DNA of 6,064 bases, from NCBI GenBank assembly GCA_030691295.1, contig JAUYEQ010000295.1, forward strand, positions 1 to 6,064, written 5' to 3'. How positions within the stretch are numbered: position 1 is the first letter of the stretch; every line of letters begins with the position of its first letter. The position numbers and the translations under genes are program-made. The notes below the pieces were generated by a model. That model saw only the letters and a list, made by a program, of their open reading frames with translations, made no database searches and was not told the origin of the DNA. Below are positions 1-5,045 of this stretch, in pieces. This DNA comes from Bacteroidota bacterium (lineage in GTDB: Bacteria > Bacteroidota > Bacteroidia > Bacteroidales > Prolixibacteraceae).

Positions 1-789
1 GGTTTAAATATTACTGAAAAAAGATCCGATGGTTTTCATAACCTTGAAACCGTTTTCTTTCCGGTTGGCTGGAGCGATGCCCTCGAAATTGCTACTTCAG
101 ATGAGGTTCAGTTTTCATCGGGCGGAATCCATATTTCGGGCGATCCGGAGTCGAACCTGGTAATGAAAGCATACCGGTTGTTGCAAAAGGATTTCAGCTT
201 ACCGGCGGTTAAAATTCATTTGCACAAACAAATTCCATTTGGAGCAGGCCTGGGTGGAGGTTCGGCTGATGGCGCTTTTATGCTGTCCCTACTGAATAAA
301 CAGTTCGATTTAGACCTTTCAGGAGAAGAATTAGAACGATATGCAGCTAGCCTGGGGAGTGATTGTCCGTTTTTTATTCGCAACAAACCGGTTTTTGCCT
401 CCGGAAGAGGTGAAATTATGGAGCCGGTGCACCTTTCGCTTAACGGTATGTTCATATTGCTGGTAAAACCTCCGGTGGGAGTTACAACCGGAAAAGCATT
501 TCAGTTGGTTGTTCCAAAAATGCCGAATATTTCGTTAAAATCAATGATTCAACTGCCTGTTCAGGAGTGGGAACATAAAATTTTCAATCAGTTCGAACCA
601 TCTGTCTTTGAGCAGTATCCGGAGGTTGGCAAGGTCAAACAATCGCTGTACAATTTGGGAGCAGTTTATGCATCGATGTCGGGCAGCGGATCGTGTGTTT
701 TTGGCCTTTTTCACGAGATTCCCGACACGTGGAAAAGTTTGTTTCCCACGCCATTCTTAACATTCAGCCAAAAAATTGAAATCCTTTAA
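1..789 (+). CDS. ispE: 4-diphosphocytidyl-2-C-methyl-D-erythritol kinase (IspE), 5' partial
   Basis: This cytoplasmic GHMP-family kinase phosphorylates the 2-hydroxyl of CDP-methylerythritol with ATP, in the MEP route to isoprenoid precursors. The frame is open from base 1, so the gene starts outside the window. The 262 visible residues begin GLNITEKRSDGFHNLET, which matches the segment about 11 residues into the family; full proteins are about 270-280 aa. The first ATG inside the window (163) is therefore internal. The ATP-binding glycine loop PFGAGLGGGSADGA lies at 235-276. The GSDCPFF segment around 355-375 supplies the expected catalytic aspartate. The third GHMP motif, SMSGSGSCVFG, lies near 673-705. 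The N-terminal substrate-binding PAKxN-type segment is outside the window. The stop is at 787-789. The gene appears intact. Assignment rests on motif order and length and is highly confident. Confidence 0.96.
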   Translation, partial: GLNITEKRSDGFHNLETVFFPVGWSDALEIATSDEVQFSSGGIHISGDPESNLVMKAYRLLQKDFSLPAVKIHLHKQIPFGAGLGGGSADGAFMLSLLNKQFDLDLSGEELERYAASLGSDCPFFIRNKPVFASGRGEIMEPVHLSLNGMFILLVKPPVGVTTGKAFQLVVPKMPNISLKSMIQLPVQEWEHKIFNQFEPSVFEQYPEVGKVKQSLYNLGAVYASMSGSGSCVFGLFHEIPDTWKSLFPTPFLTFSQKIEIL

Positions 790-792
790 TGT

Positions 793-822
793 TTAATTAA
801 GATAAGTTTATCTTTTAATTAA
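793..822 (+). terminator. AT-rich inverted repeat, possible ispE terminator
   Basis: Four bases after the ispE stop, AAGATAA (799-805) and TTATCTT (808-814) form a perfect 7-bp inverted repeat with a 2-base centre. Imperfect flanking TTAATTA / TAATTAA arms extend it, and a short T run follows. The stem is all AT but for one pair, so it would be a weak terminator. It overlaps the conserved upstream box of the next gene and could instead be a protein-binding palindrome. The palindrome is not present in the paralogous upstream region near 1300, which argues against an operator shared by both genes. Confidence 0.35.
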
Positions 823-870
823 CTGGTTCCTGAGTCACTTTCGGGTTACTTTGTAGTCTTAATAGTGAAA
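807..870 (+). promoter_or_regulatory. Duplicated upstream control region, copy 1
   Basis: Two blocks match the region upstream of the next paralogue (1300-1363). The first is TTTATCTTTTAATTAACTG at 807-825, with 18 of 19 bases shared. The second is AGTCTTAATAGTGAAA at 855-870, with 15 of 16 shared. The distance between blocks is identical in both copies, while the sequence between them has diverged, which is what a promoter or operator would show. No good TAnnTTTG box is present; TTACTTTG (846-853) is one base off. A GTC at 856-858 lies 17 bases after CAC (836-838), reminiscent of an ECF-sigma layout, but that reading is speculative. Confidence 0.5.
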
Positions 871-923
871 ACAAAGTAGAACAGAAAACAATCCCGGGAC
901 TCGGGAGAAACAACAATTAAAAG

Positions 924-1190
924 ATGAACAAAATGAAAACGAAAATTAGAACAATTATTGGAATGGCTGCACTGGGAATTATTGGTTTTACCAACATCAA
1001 TGCAACTGCCGACAACAAAAGTATCGTCAACGCTGAAGTTGTTATGGAGAAAGAAGAAATGTTGACCATCGAATCGTGGATGACAGAAGAGAGCTACTGG
1101 GCTGCTGAAGAAGTGACAATTGACACTATAGCGGTAGAAGAAGCGCTTGAAGTTGAACCGTGGATGACAAATGAAAGCTTATGGAATTAA
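924..1190 (+). CDS. Small secreted protein with two LxxExWM repeats
   Basis: Not a family I can name. The 88-aa product has a typical export signal: a basic start, a hydrophobic stretch (about residues 11-22) and a likely signal peptidase I site after Ala27-Thr-Ala29. The mature part is short and acidic and holds two copies of a motif, LTIESWMTEESYW (residues 47-59) and LEVEPWMTNESLW (75-87), spaced 28 residues apart; the protein ends one residue after the second. The next gene is a paralogue. Its first 29 residues align without gaps if this protein starts at Met4 (position 933), so 933 is a credible alternative start. A small GC-rich hairpin, TCCCG/CGGGA (892-906), lies in the leader just before the start. 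A strong terminator follows, so the gene is probably monocistronic. Location (periplasm or outside) is inferred; function is unknown. Confidence 0.85.
   Translation: MNKMKTKIRTIIGMAALGIIGFTNINATADNKSIVNAEVVMEKEEMLTIESWMTEESYWAAEEVTIDTIAVEEALEVEPWMTNESLWN
1062..1184 (+). repeat. Coding region of two LxxExWM protein repeats
   Basis: Repeat units are encoded at 1062-1100 and 1146-1184. The shared pattern is L-[TE]-[IV]-E-[SP]-W-M-T-x-E-S-[YL]-W. The similarity is clearest at protein level, and the linker between units is acidic and not conserved. Confidence 0.75.
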
Positions 1191-1205
1191 TCTTCTACCC
1201 TGAAA

Positions 1206-1226
1206 AATATGCATTTTCAGCATATT
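1206..1226 (+). repeat. Inverted repeat upstream of terminator
   Basis: AATATGC (1206-1212) and GCATATT (1220-1226) are perfect 7-bp complements around a 7-base loop. An alternative smaller pairing, TGAAAA/TTTTCA (1201-1219), overlaps it. It sits in the 3' untranslated part of the transcript, directly before the terminator, and might stabilise the 3' end. Its role is unproven. Confidence 0.4.
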
Positions 1227-1227
1227 A

Positions 1228-1265
1228 AAAGAGCTACACCAAATGGGAGTAGCTCTTTCTTTTTA
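1228..1265 (+). terminator. Strong intrinsic terminator
   Basis: AAAGAGCTAC (1228-1237) pairs perfectly with GTAGCTCTTT (1249-1258) to form a 10-bp stem. An 11-base loop contains a further CC/GG pairing. A TTTCTTTTT tract (1256-1264) runs off the stem. This is a textbook rho-independent terminator for the small gene ending at 1190, so the paralogue at 1404 needs its own promoter. Confidence 0.9.
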
Positions 1266-1299
1266 TATATAAAATCCTTTAACATTTCTTTAAGACATT

Positions 1300-1363
1300 T
1301 TTACCTTTTAATTAACTGATTTGGAATTAACTATTTGCCTGTTTGTCAGTCTTATTAGTGAAA
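1300..1363 (+). promoter_or_regulatory. Duplicated upstream control region, copy 2
   Basis: Block one (1300-1318) is TTTACCTTTTAATTAACTG. Block two (1348-1363) is AGTCTTATTAGTGAAA. Both match the control region of the previous gene, and the first-block end to GTC distance is 31 bases in both copies. Here GTC (1349-1351) is preceded 17 bases earlier by AAC (1329-1331). TTTG occurs at 1320-1323, but no matching TAnnTTTG follows at the right distance. The placement between a strong terminator and a start codon supports promoter function. Confidence 0.5.
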
Positions 1364-1403
1364 GTAAAATATTTAAAACAATCAATAATTAAAAATTAGA
1401 ATC

Positions 1404-1808
1404 ATGAAAACAAATTTCAAAACATTTATCGCAATCGTTGCCCTGGGAATATTCGGTTTAGCCACTATCAATGCCACAGCCGGCAACAAAATTAAAACCA
1501 GTGCCATTGTCGTTTCAGAAGCAGAGAAAAGTTTGACCATTGAGTCATGGATGCTTAAAAGTGAATATTGGGAAGCACGGTCGGAATCCAATCTGGCTGA
1601 ATCTGAAAAAGCCCTCGAAGTTGAAGCATGGATGTTAGCAGATGAAAAGTTTCTGGCACAATTCCTAAAGGAGCAAAAACTGGAAATTGAGCCATGGATG
1701 ACCGATGTGACGCTTTTTAGCTCAGCCGAATCTTTTTCTGAATCAGGAGTTGCCTGCAAAAACCAGAAATACATTCATTCGCACAGGCCAATGCGTCACC
1801 GCAATTAA
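1404..1808 (+). CDS. Small secreted protein with three LxxExWM repeats
   Basis: A paralogue of the gene before it; no named family recognised. The 134-aa product opens with a signal peptide (residues 1-26, likely cleavage after Ala24-Thr-Ala26) almost superimposable on its neighbour's. Three motif copies follow: LTIESWMLKSEYW (44-56), LEVEAWMLADEKFL (71-84) and LEIEPWMTDVTLF (93-105). Spacings are 27 and 22 residues. The linkers are acidic and alanine/serine-rich. Unlike its neighbour it carries a further 29-residue tail with one cysteine and a basic, histidine-containing end (HSHRPMRHRN). The stop codon shares four bases (TTAA) with the stop of the convergent transporter gene. No terminator of its own is evident. 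An exported role is inferred from the signal peptide. The repeated Glu-x-Trp-Met core could be a binding or packing motif, but there is no evidence for a ligand. Confidence 0.85.
   Translation: MKTNFKTFIAIVALGIFGLATINATAGNKIKTSAIVVSEAEKSLTIESWMLKSEYWEARSESNLAESEKALEVEAWMLADEKFLAQFLKEQKLEIEPWMTDVTLFSSAESFSESGVACKNQKYIHSHRPMRHRN
1533..1718 (+). repeat. Coding region of three LxxExWM protein repeats
   Basis: Units are encoded at 1533-1571, 1614-1655 and 1680-1718. The invariant core across all five units in the two genes is L-x-[IV]-E-x-W-M. An aromatic residue (Tyr, Trp, Phe or Leu) recurs about five or six residues after the Met. Confidence 0.75.
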
Positions 1809-2308
1809 ACCACCAGCTTTTTATTTTTATTGAATTTTGATTTTTTTATCGATTCTTTTCTTGACAGAAGCATCGGTATGGCTACTCCTGTTCCGAGTGA
1901 AATCAGCACAAACATCATTTTTGCACCGTTGTTTACCGTTTCAATCAAGTTTTGTAAGTAGGTATCGGTATTTTCCATTCTGGTAAGTGCAATCAATCCG
2001 AGCATCATTTTGTATGCAAAAAGGCCGGGAACCATTGGTATAACAGCAGGAATAGAAAATACAAGCGGTGGGCTTTTCTTGATGTGTGCTGTTTGAATAC
2101 TAGCAATCCCGATGGCTGTAGCACCAAGAAACGAAGCGAAAACGATTCCGAGATCAAAATGCATTACGGAAAATTTTATCAGACCACCCAGAAATCCGAG
2201 TGTCCAGATCGTAAAGATGGTTCGGCGCGGAACGTTAAACAGAATGGCGAAACCAATGGCTGCAATTCCCGCCCATATACTTTTGATAAAGATGTCTATT
2301 ATATCCAT
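1805..2308 (-). CDS. yjjB: Threonine/serine exporter family protein, YjjB-like subunit (ThrE C-terminal half)
   Basis: An inner-membrane protein of 167 aa corresponding to the C-terminal half of ThrE (the DUF3815/ThrE_2 domain). In split systems it works with a YjjP-like partner to export threonine/serine or, for E. coli YjjPB, reportedly succinate. Hydrophobic segments lie at about residues 8-24, 30-48, 53-71, 83-106 and 130-148. Family signatures visible are the NVPRR turn (25-29), FLGATAIGI (60-68) and IPAVIPMVPGLFAYKMML (86-103). A short lysine-rich tail (152-164) is probably cytoplasmic. It begins one base after the stop of the yjjP-like gene, so the two are co-transcribed and probably translationally coupled. 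The substrate in this organism cannot be read from sequence. Confidence 0.9.
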   Translation of the reverse strand: MDIIDIFIKSIWAGIAAIGFAILFNVPRRTIFTIWTLGFLGGLIKFSVMHFDLGIVFASFLGATAIGIASIQTAHIKKSPPLVFSIPAVIPMVPGLFAYKMMLGLIALTRMENTDTYLQNLIETVNNGAKMMFVLISLGTGVAIPMLLSRKESIKKSKFNKNKKLVV

Positions 2309-2309
2309 T

Positions 2310-3077
2310 TTAGACGTTTAAAATCATTTTTACTGCGAAAAGTCCCATTGCAATCGAAAATGCAATCATTAATCCATACATTGCGCGAACAATCCCGTTT
2401 TGAATGTTTCCATCCATCAGGTCGGATACCGAATTGATGAGCGGTACTCCCGGAACCAGGAACAGAACCGATGTGGCAAATGCTTTGTCGGGTTGCAGCC
2501 CAACATGATAATATTCTGCCAGTCCGGCAAATAATGAGGCGGTAAAGGCTGCAAAAAATACGCAGAGATACGGATTGAATTTCTTTTTCGTGGCTTCCTG
2601 CCTTACAAATAAACCGGCAATAGTTGCAGCAAAAGCAACAGCCATTTCAGTTGTTCCGCCGCCAAAAATGTGGCAAAAGGCAGCGCCGGCCAATCCAACA
2701 AAACCCAAAACTACATATCGCGGATAATGCGGCAGCGATTTGAGACACTGAAGTTCTTCCGTTATTTGGGCGACAGTCCAATTTTCTTCCATTATGTTCC
2801 AGCTTAAATGGCTAATTCCGCTCACAATCCTGAAATTTACACCATGCGGTGAAATGCGTTTCAGCCGGCTGAAAAAATGTTGCTGATCTTTTTCAATGAT
2901 GGTAAGCATCAGCGCGCGCTGGGTAATCAGTAGTTCAACACCATACCCAAGTCCTTTGGCAATTCGTTCAAGGGTAACCCGGGTGCGGTTGGTGCTGGCG
3001 CCCGAACTCATGAGCATTGCCCCAATTTCGAGCAGTATATTGCCCACCGATTGGGCATCTTCTTTTAATGTCTTCAT
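2310..3077 (-). CDS. yjjP: Threonine/serine exporter family protein, YjjP-like subunit (DUF1212)
   Basis: A protein of 255 aa matching the N-terminal ThrE half (DUF1212). Residues 1-118 are soluble and contain the characteristic LMSSGASTNRTRVTLERIA segment (22-40). About five membrane segments follow (roughly 121-141, 144-160, 168-187, 198-215 and 232-253). The VPGVPLINSVSDLMDGNI motif (208-225) sits between the last two, with the usual R231 after it. The family's N-terminal domain is suggested to have a hydrolase-like role, but no catalytic residues are assigned here. It is the first gene of a two-gene operon with the YjjB-like subunit. A phylum-type promoter box lies 34 bases upstream. No Shine-Dalgarno sequence is seen, as is usual in this group. 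Length and motif order are normal. Confidence 0.92.
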   Translation of the reverse strand: MKTLKEDAQSVGNILLEIGAMLMSSGASTNRTRVTLERIAKGLGYGVELLITQRALMLTIIEKDQQHFFSRLKRISPHGVNFRIVSGISHLSWNIMEENWTVAQITEELQCLKSLPHYPRYVVLGFVGLAGAAFCHIFGGGTTEMAVAFAATIAGLFVRQEATKKKFNPYLCVFFAAFTASLFAGLAEYYHVGLQPDKAFATSVLFLVPGVPLINSVSDLMDGNIQNGIVRAMYGLMIAFSIAMGLFAVKMILNV

Positions 3078-3110
3078 TTACAATGTTTTTATTGTAGCTT
3101 CAATGGGGGT

Positions 3111-3119
3111 GCAAAAATA
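3111..3119 (-). promoter_or_regulatory. Bacteroidota-type -7 box for yjjP-yjjB
   Basis: Read on the minus strand the sequence is TATTTTTGC, a full match to the phylum's TAnnTTTG -7 consensus. It lies 34 bases upstream of the yjjP start. No convincing TTTG -33 element is present at the usual distance, so strength is uncertain. Confidence 0.55.
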
Positions 3120-3219
3120 GGCATTTGGTTTTTTTAAGTTTCTCCTGAATGTTTTAAACCTCACAATTGAACGAAAAGTTCACATTACATTGTAGTTTCC
3201 AACTTGGTTGGTATTTTAT

Positions 3220-3429
3220 TTACTCTTTTATTTCATACGTTTTTAATAAATAAGCCAGGCTCATGTTTAGCTTTACCTGATCGTGTGGGATAAGTGCATA
3301 ACGCCAGAGTTTGCCGTTAATTTGCCGGCTGTATTCGGTTGCATTGGTACAGTAGGTTAATGCTGCTTTGGCTTTATCCTGTACTTGAACGGCTTCCATA
3401 TCGTCTTTCTTTTTGGCTTCAACCATCGC
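3220..3429 (-). pseudogene. C-terminal remnant of a type I/III restriction-enzyme helicase-nuclease subunit
   Basis: The open stretch is 69 codons, limited upstream by an in-frame TAA at 3430-3432. It encodes VEAKKKDDMEAVQVQDKAKA, then TYCTNATEYSRQINGKLWRY, then ALIPHDQV. This resembles the extreme C-terminus of DEAD/DEAH restriction subunits (Res/HsdR-like), where a 'VEAK..(..)VQ.K..AA..YC..AT......GKPW.Y.LIPHD' pattern is typical. The E-x-K of VEAK would be the second half of a PD-(D/E)XK nuclease motif. Everything before it, including the helicase motors and the first catalytic Asp, is absent from the window. An ATG at 3424-3426 could allow a 68-aa peptide, but a functional enzyme is impossible. 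It lies on the same strand as the DUF3800 cassette and downstream of it. The homology is recalled, not searched. Confidence 0.65.
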
Positions 3430-3439
3430 TTAGAAAATA

Positions 3440-3470
3440 TTTGTGAAATCAAAAATGTTTGTATATTTGC
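3440..3470 (+). promoter_or_regulatory. Bacteroidota-type promoter for a small RNA
   Basis: TATATTTGC at 3462-3470 is a perfect TAnnTTTG -7 box. A TTTG at 3440-3443 serves as -33 with an 18-base spacer, one short of the usual 19-21. Transcription would start near 3473-3477. No plus-strand protein gene follows for 1.5 kb, so the target is the structured RNA immediately downstream. Confidence 0.6.
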
Positions 3471-3474
3471 ACCA

Positions 3475-3554
3475 GCTCAGTAACCAAACCGAAAGGTTGT
3501 AAGCGTTAAAGGAGTAAAGAGACCGTTTAGTAACCCTAAGCGGTTTTGGTTTTT
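3475..3554 (+). ncRNA. Predicted structured small RNA of about 75-80 nt
   Basis: The unit has a promoter in front, a hairpin inside and a terminator at its end. An internal hairpin has stem AACC/GGTT (3487-3490, 3495-3498) closed by a GAAA tetraloop of the stable GNRA type. A linker containing AAAGGAGTAAAGAG follows, then the terminator stem at 3522-3544. It has no start codon or open frame of note. Its last 19 bases are antisense to the end of the gene stopping at 3536, including that gene's last codons. The heptamer AGTAACC occurs at both ends (3479-3485 and 3529-3535), each followed closely by AAGCG. I do not recognise an Rfam family. It could be a regulator of the adjacent cassette, a leader whose gene was lost, or part of a mobile-element end. 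The 5' end is approximate. Confidence 0.45.
3522..3554 (+). terminator. Intrinsic terminator of the small RNA
   Basis: ACCGTTTAG (3522-3530) pairs with CTAAGCGGT (3536-3544) across a TAACC loop, followed by TTTTGGTTTTT (roughly 3544-3554). The stem has one G-U wobble (3526 with 3540) when read as plus-strand RNA. On the minus strand the same position is a C-A mismatch and no T tract follows, so the hairpin is oriented for plus-strand transcription. It may still slow minus-strand transcripts leaving the convergent gene. Confidence 0.6.
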
Positions 3555-4033
3555 ATATAGGCGTCGTATTCCTTTAACAACTTCCGAACACTGTGAGTTT
3601 GATCAACGTAATAGGCTGTCCAAAGCATATAATACTCATCTCTTTCAGTCAATACCGTTAAATAGCTTTCTTTTTCATTAAAAATCAAAACACGGGTATC
3701 TTTTCTTCTGGTATTTTTCCAAACCAATAATTCGGGATGCGAACAATTTATTATCAAGAAACGAGGGAAACGTATCCGTTCCATTCTTCTAATATCGGGT
3801 TTTCTGTCCTGTTCATCTTCACCTTCATGAGTAATGTGGTAAAATGTACGGTGAATTCCATCCTGCAATGGGTATTTGGGAGCAGATACTTTTAAATTGT
3901 TGTATTTGGGCTGTGACTTTATAAATTCGTTTACAAATACAGCATAAACCGCTTTGAAATACTCCGCAAAATTACCATTGTAATCAGTGAAATACAGTAG
4001 CTCAGGGAAGATTAAGGTTGCTTCTGTACTCAT
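3536..4033 (-). CDS. Uncharacterised 165-aa protein coupled to DUF3800, possible BECR-fold (RelE/EndoU-like) nuclease
   Basis: Start chosen at 4033, where ATG overlaps the TGA of the upstream DUF3800 gene (ATGA). A longer frame with ATG at 4063 exists but would overlap more and adds residues (MGAFPLHSFI) without family-like character. The N-terminal part (FPELLYFTDYNGNFAEYFKAVY) is predicted helical. A conserved-looking core follows: HITHE (66-70), R-x-P-D-IRR-x-ERIRFPR (77-91), W105, RVLIF (114-118), YLTVL (124-128) and RDEYYMLWTAYYV (131-143). The protein ends in a KEYDAYIK segment. Scattered His/Arg/Tyr/Trp with a late strand-rich half recall phage-associated barnase-EndoU-colicin-RelE-like nucleases, but this is recalled resemblance and may be wrong. 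Close coupling to DUF3800 suggests the two products act together. The last codons lie inside a plus-strand terminator hairpin. Confidence 0.75.
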   Translation of the reverse strand: MSTEATLIFPELLYFTDYNGNFAEYFKAVYAVFVNEFIKSQPKYNNLKVSAPKYPLQDGIHRTFYHITHEGEDEQDRKPDIRRMERIRFPRFLIINCSHPELLVWKNTRRKDTRVLIFNEKESYLTVLTERDEYYMLWTAYYVDQTHSVRKLLKEYDAYIKTKTA

Positions 4034-4779
4034 AATAAATGAATGTAACGGGAAGGCTCCCAAATGAATATATTGATTTTCTTTTCCTTTAAAAGTGTTG
4101 ATTTCAACAAGGAATACTTTGAACGATGACGGATTAGCTCAATTATTTCGTTTTTGGCACTGCTTGTATTTAAGCCCCTATTAATATATGAAATGGCACC
4201 GGTAAGTAAATCGGCCAATTGTATCAATTCTACCTCGTGAGAGCGAACCTGTTGTACCTTTTTGATAATGCTTTTTGAAAAATCGTATTTGTCGTTACGC
4301 AGTACCTCTTCCAGCTTATGTACCTTTTCGGTGCTTCGGGTATCTTTAATGTCGATGTAAATATTGTGGCCGTATTCGGGATTGAGAATGGCTTTTAGCA
4401 TACCGAAATACATTTTATAGTAAAAGGTATCATGCGTATGTCCATAGGCTTTATAATCGAGTTTCGATTTATCAGGTACAACCAAAACCCGGAACGAAAG
4501 GTCGTCGTCAGCAAAAAAGTAATCTATAACATCTTTAAAAAAAGCGATTTTGCTTTTCGAAATTTTGTTCCATTTCATTTCATAGTATGCCCTGTTGTCT
4601 TTCGGATTTTTTTTGTTCTTAGGAGTTAAGTTGTGTTTCTTTTTTAGTTCAGCAATGCAGTTGAATATTTCATCCTTTTTTGCTGCCGGGCAATAAACAG
4701 CACCTAAAGCCATAACCGATTCCTTGTCATTTTGTAAATGACAACTTTCATCGCAATAGATATTTATTAGTTCTCTCAT
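4030..4779 (-). CDS. DUF3800 domain protein, putative RNase H-like nuclease
   Basis: The 249-aa product matches the DUF3800 family, thought to have an RNase H-like metal-dependent nuclease fold and often found in mobile and defence regions. Visible signatures are YCDES near the N-terminus (residues 8-12), EMKW (67-70), YIDIKDTR (141-148) and the hallmark QLADLLTGAISY (187-198). Asp10, Glu67, Asp143 and Asp190 are the likely acidic metal-binding set. All are present, so the protein looks catalytically intact. The ATG at 4777-4779 directly follows the TAA of a 31-codon orphan reading frame, and the gene's own TGA overlaps the start of the next gene by ATGA, giving a tightly packed cassette. No phylum-type promoter is evident in the 170 bases further upstream. 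The biological target is unknown. Confidence 0.88.
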   Translation of the reverse strand: MRELINIYCDESCHLQNDKESVMALGAVYCPAAKKDEIFNCIAELKKKHNLTPKNKKNPKDNRAYYEMKWNKISKSKIAFFKDVIDYFFADDDLSFRVLVVPDKSKLDYKAYGHTHDTFYYKMYFGMLKAILNPEYGHNIYIDIKDTRSTEKVHKLEEVLRNDKYDFSKSIIKKVQQVRSHEVELIQLADLLTGAISYINRGLNTSSAKNEIIELIRHRSKYSLLKSTLLKEKKINIFIWEPSRYIHLL

Positions 4780-4875
4780 TTATACGATATTCCATTTAAT
4801 GGGGACCAATTCTTTAATTTCTGTTTTCTGTTTCAGGCGTTTTTCGATATCTGTCAATAAATCTTCCGTTCTATC
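4780..4875 (-). pseudogene. Orphan 3' end of a lost upstream gene (31 codons)
   Basis: Between an upstream TAA (4876-4878) and the TAA at 4780-4782 lies an open frame reading DRTEDLLTDIEKRLKQK then TEIKELVPIKWNIV. It has no ATG and ends exactly where the DUF3800 ATG begins (TAA-ATG). The charged helix followed by a hydrophobic end looks like a real protein C-terminus. It is best explained as the tail of a gene that once preceded DUF3800 in an operon. I could not identify the parent family. The remaining bases up to 5045 are AT-rich, with a loose inverted repeat CTAAAT/ATTTAG (4913-4918, 4933-4938) and nothing clearly coding. Confidence 0.4.
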
Positions 4876-5045
4876 TTAAACTTCAAAAAGCCAAAATAGC
4901 CAAATAAATACACTAAATCTTGGAATTGGTAAATTTAGAAAAAACGAACCTATTTATTGATAATAATATGGAATGATTTTTTCTTTGTCATAAAAGGTGA
5001 ATCTAAACCTAATTTGGATAAACTTGTTATTCTGAAAAAATCAAC

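Noticed and set aside
216..455. Minus-strand open frame inside ispE
   Set aside because: Shadow of the kinase gene; the plus frame carries all GHMP motifs.
1382..1774. Minus-strand open frame of 130 codons over the second repeat-protein gene
   Set aside because: Antisense to a gene with a signal peptide and conserved repeats; serine-rich composition is what the reverse of this coding sequence gives.
2084..2437. Plus-strand open frames over the yjjP/yjjB junction
   Set aside because: They lie opposite well-supported transporter genes and show no family character.
3473..3485. AGCTCAGT resembling a tRNA D-arm
   Set aside because: No acceptor, anticodon or T-arm can be built around it, and the following bases form a GNRA hairpin instead.
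4034..4063. Upstream ATG extension of the 165-aa gene
   Set aside because: The ATGA overlap at 4030-4033 gives a natural coupled start; the extra ten residues would come from overlap with the DUF3800 coding region.
4881..4945. Possible further coding remnants or a promoter for the DUF3800 cassette
   Set aside because: All minus frames are soon interrupted, and no full TAnnTTTG box lies on that strand.
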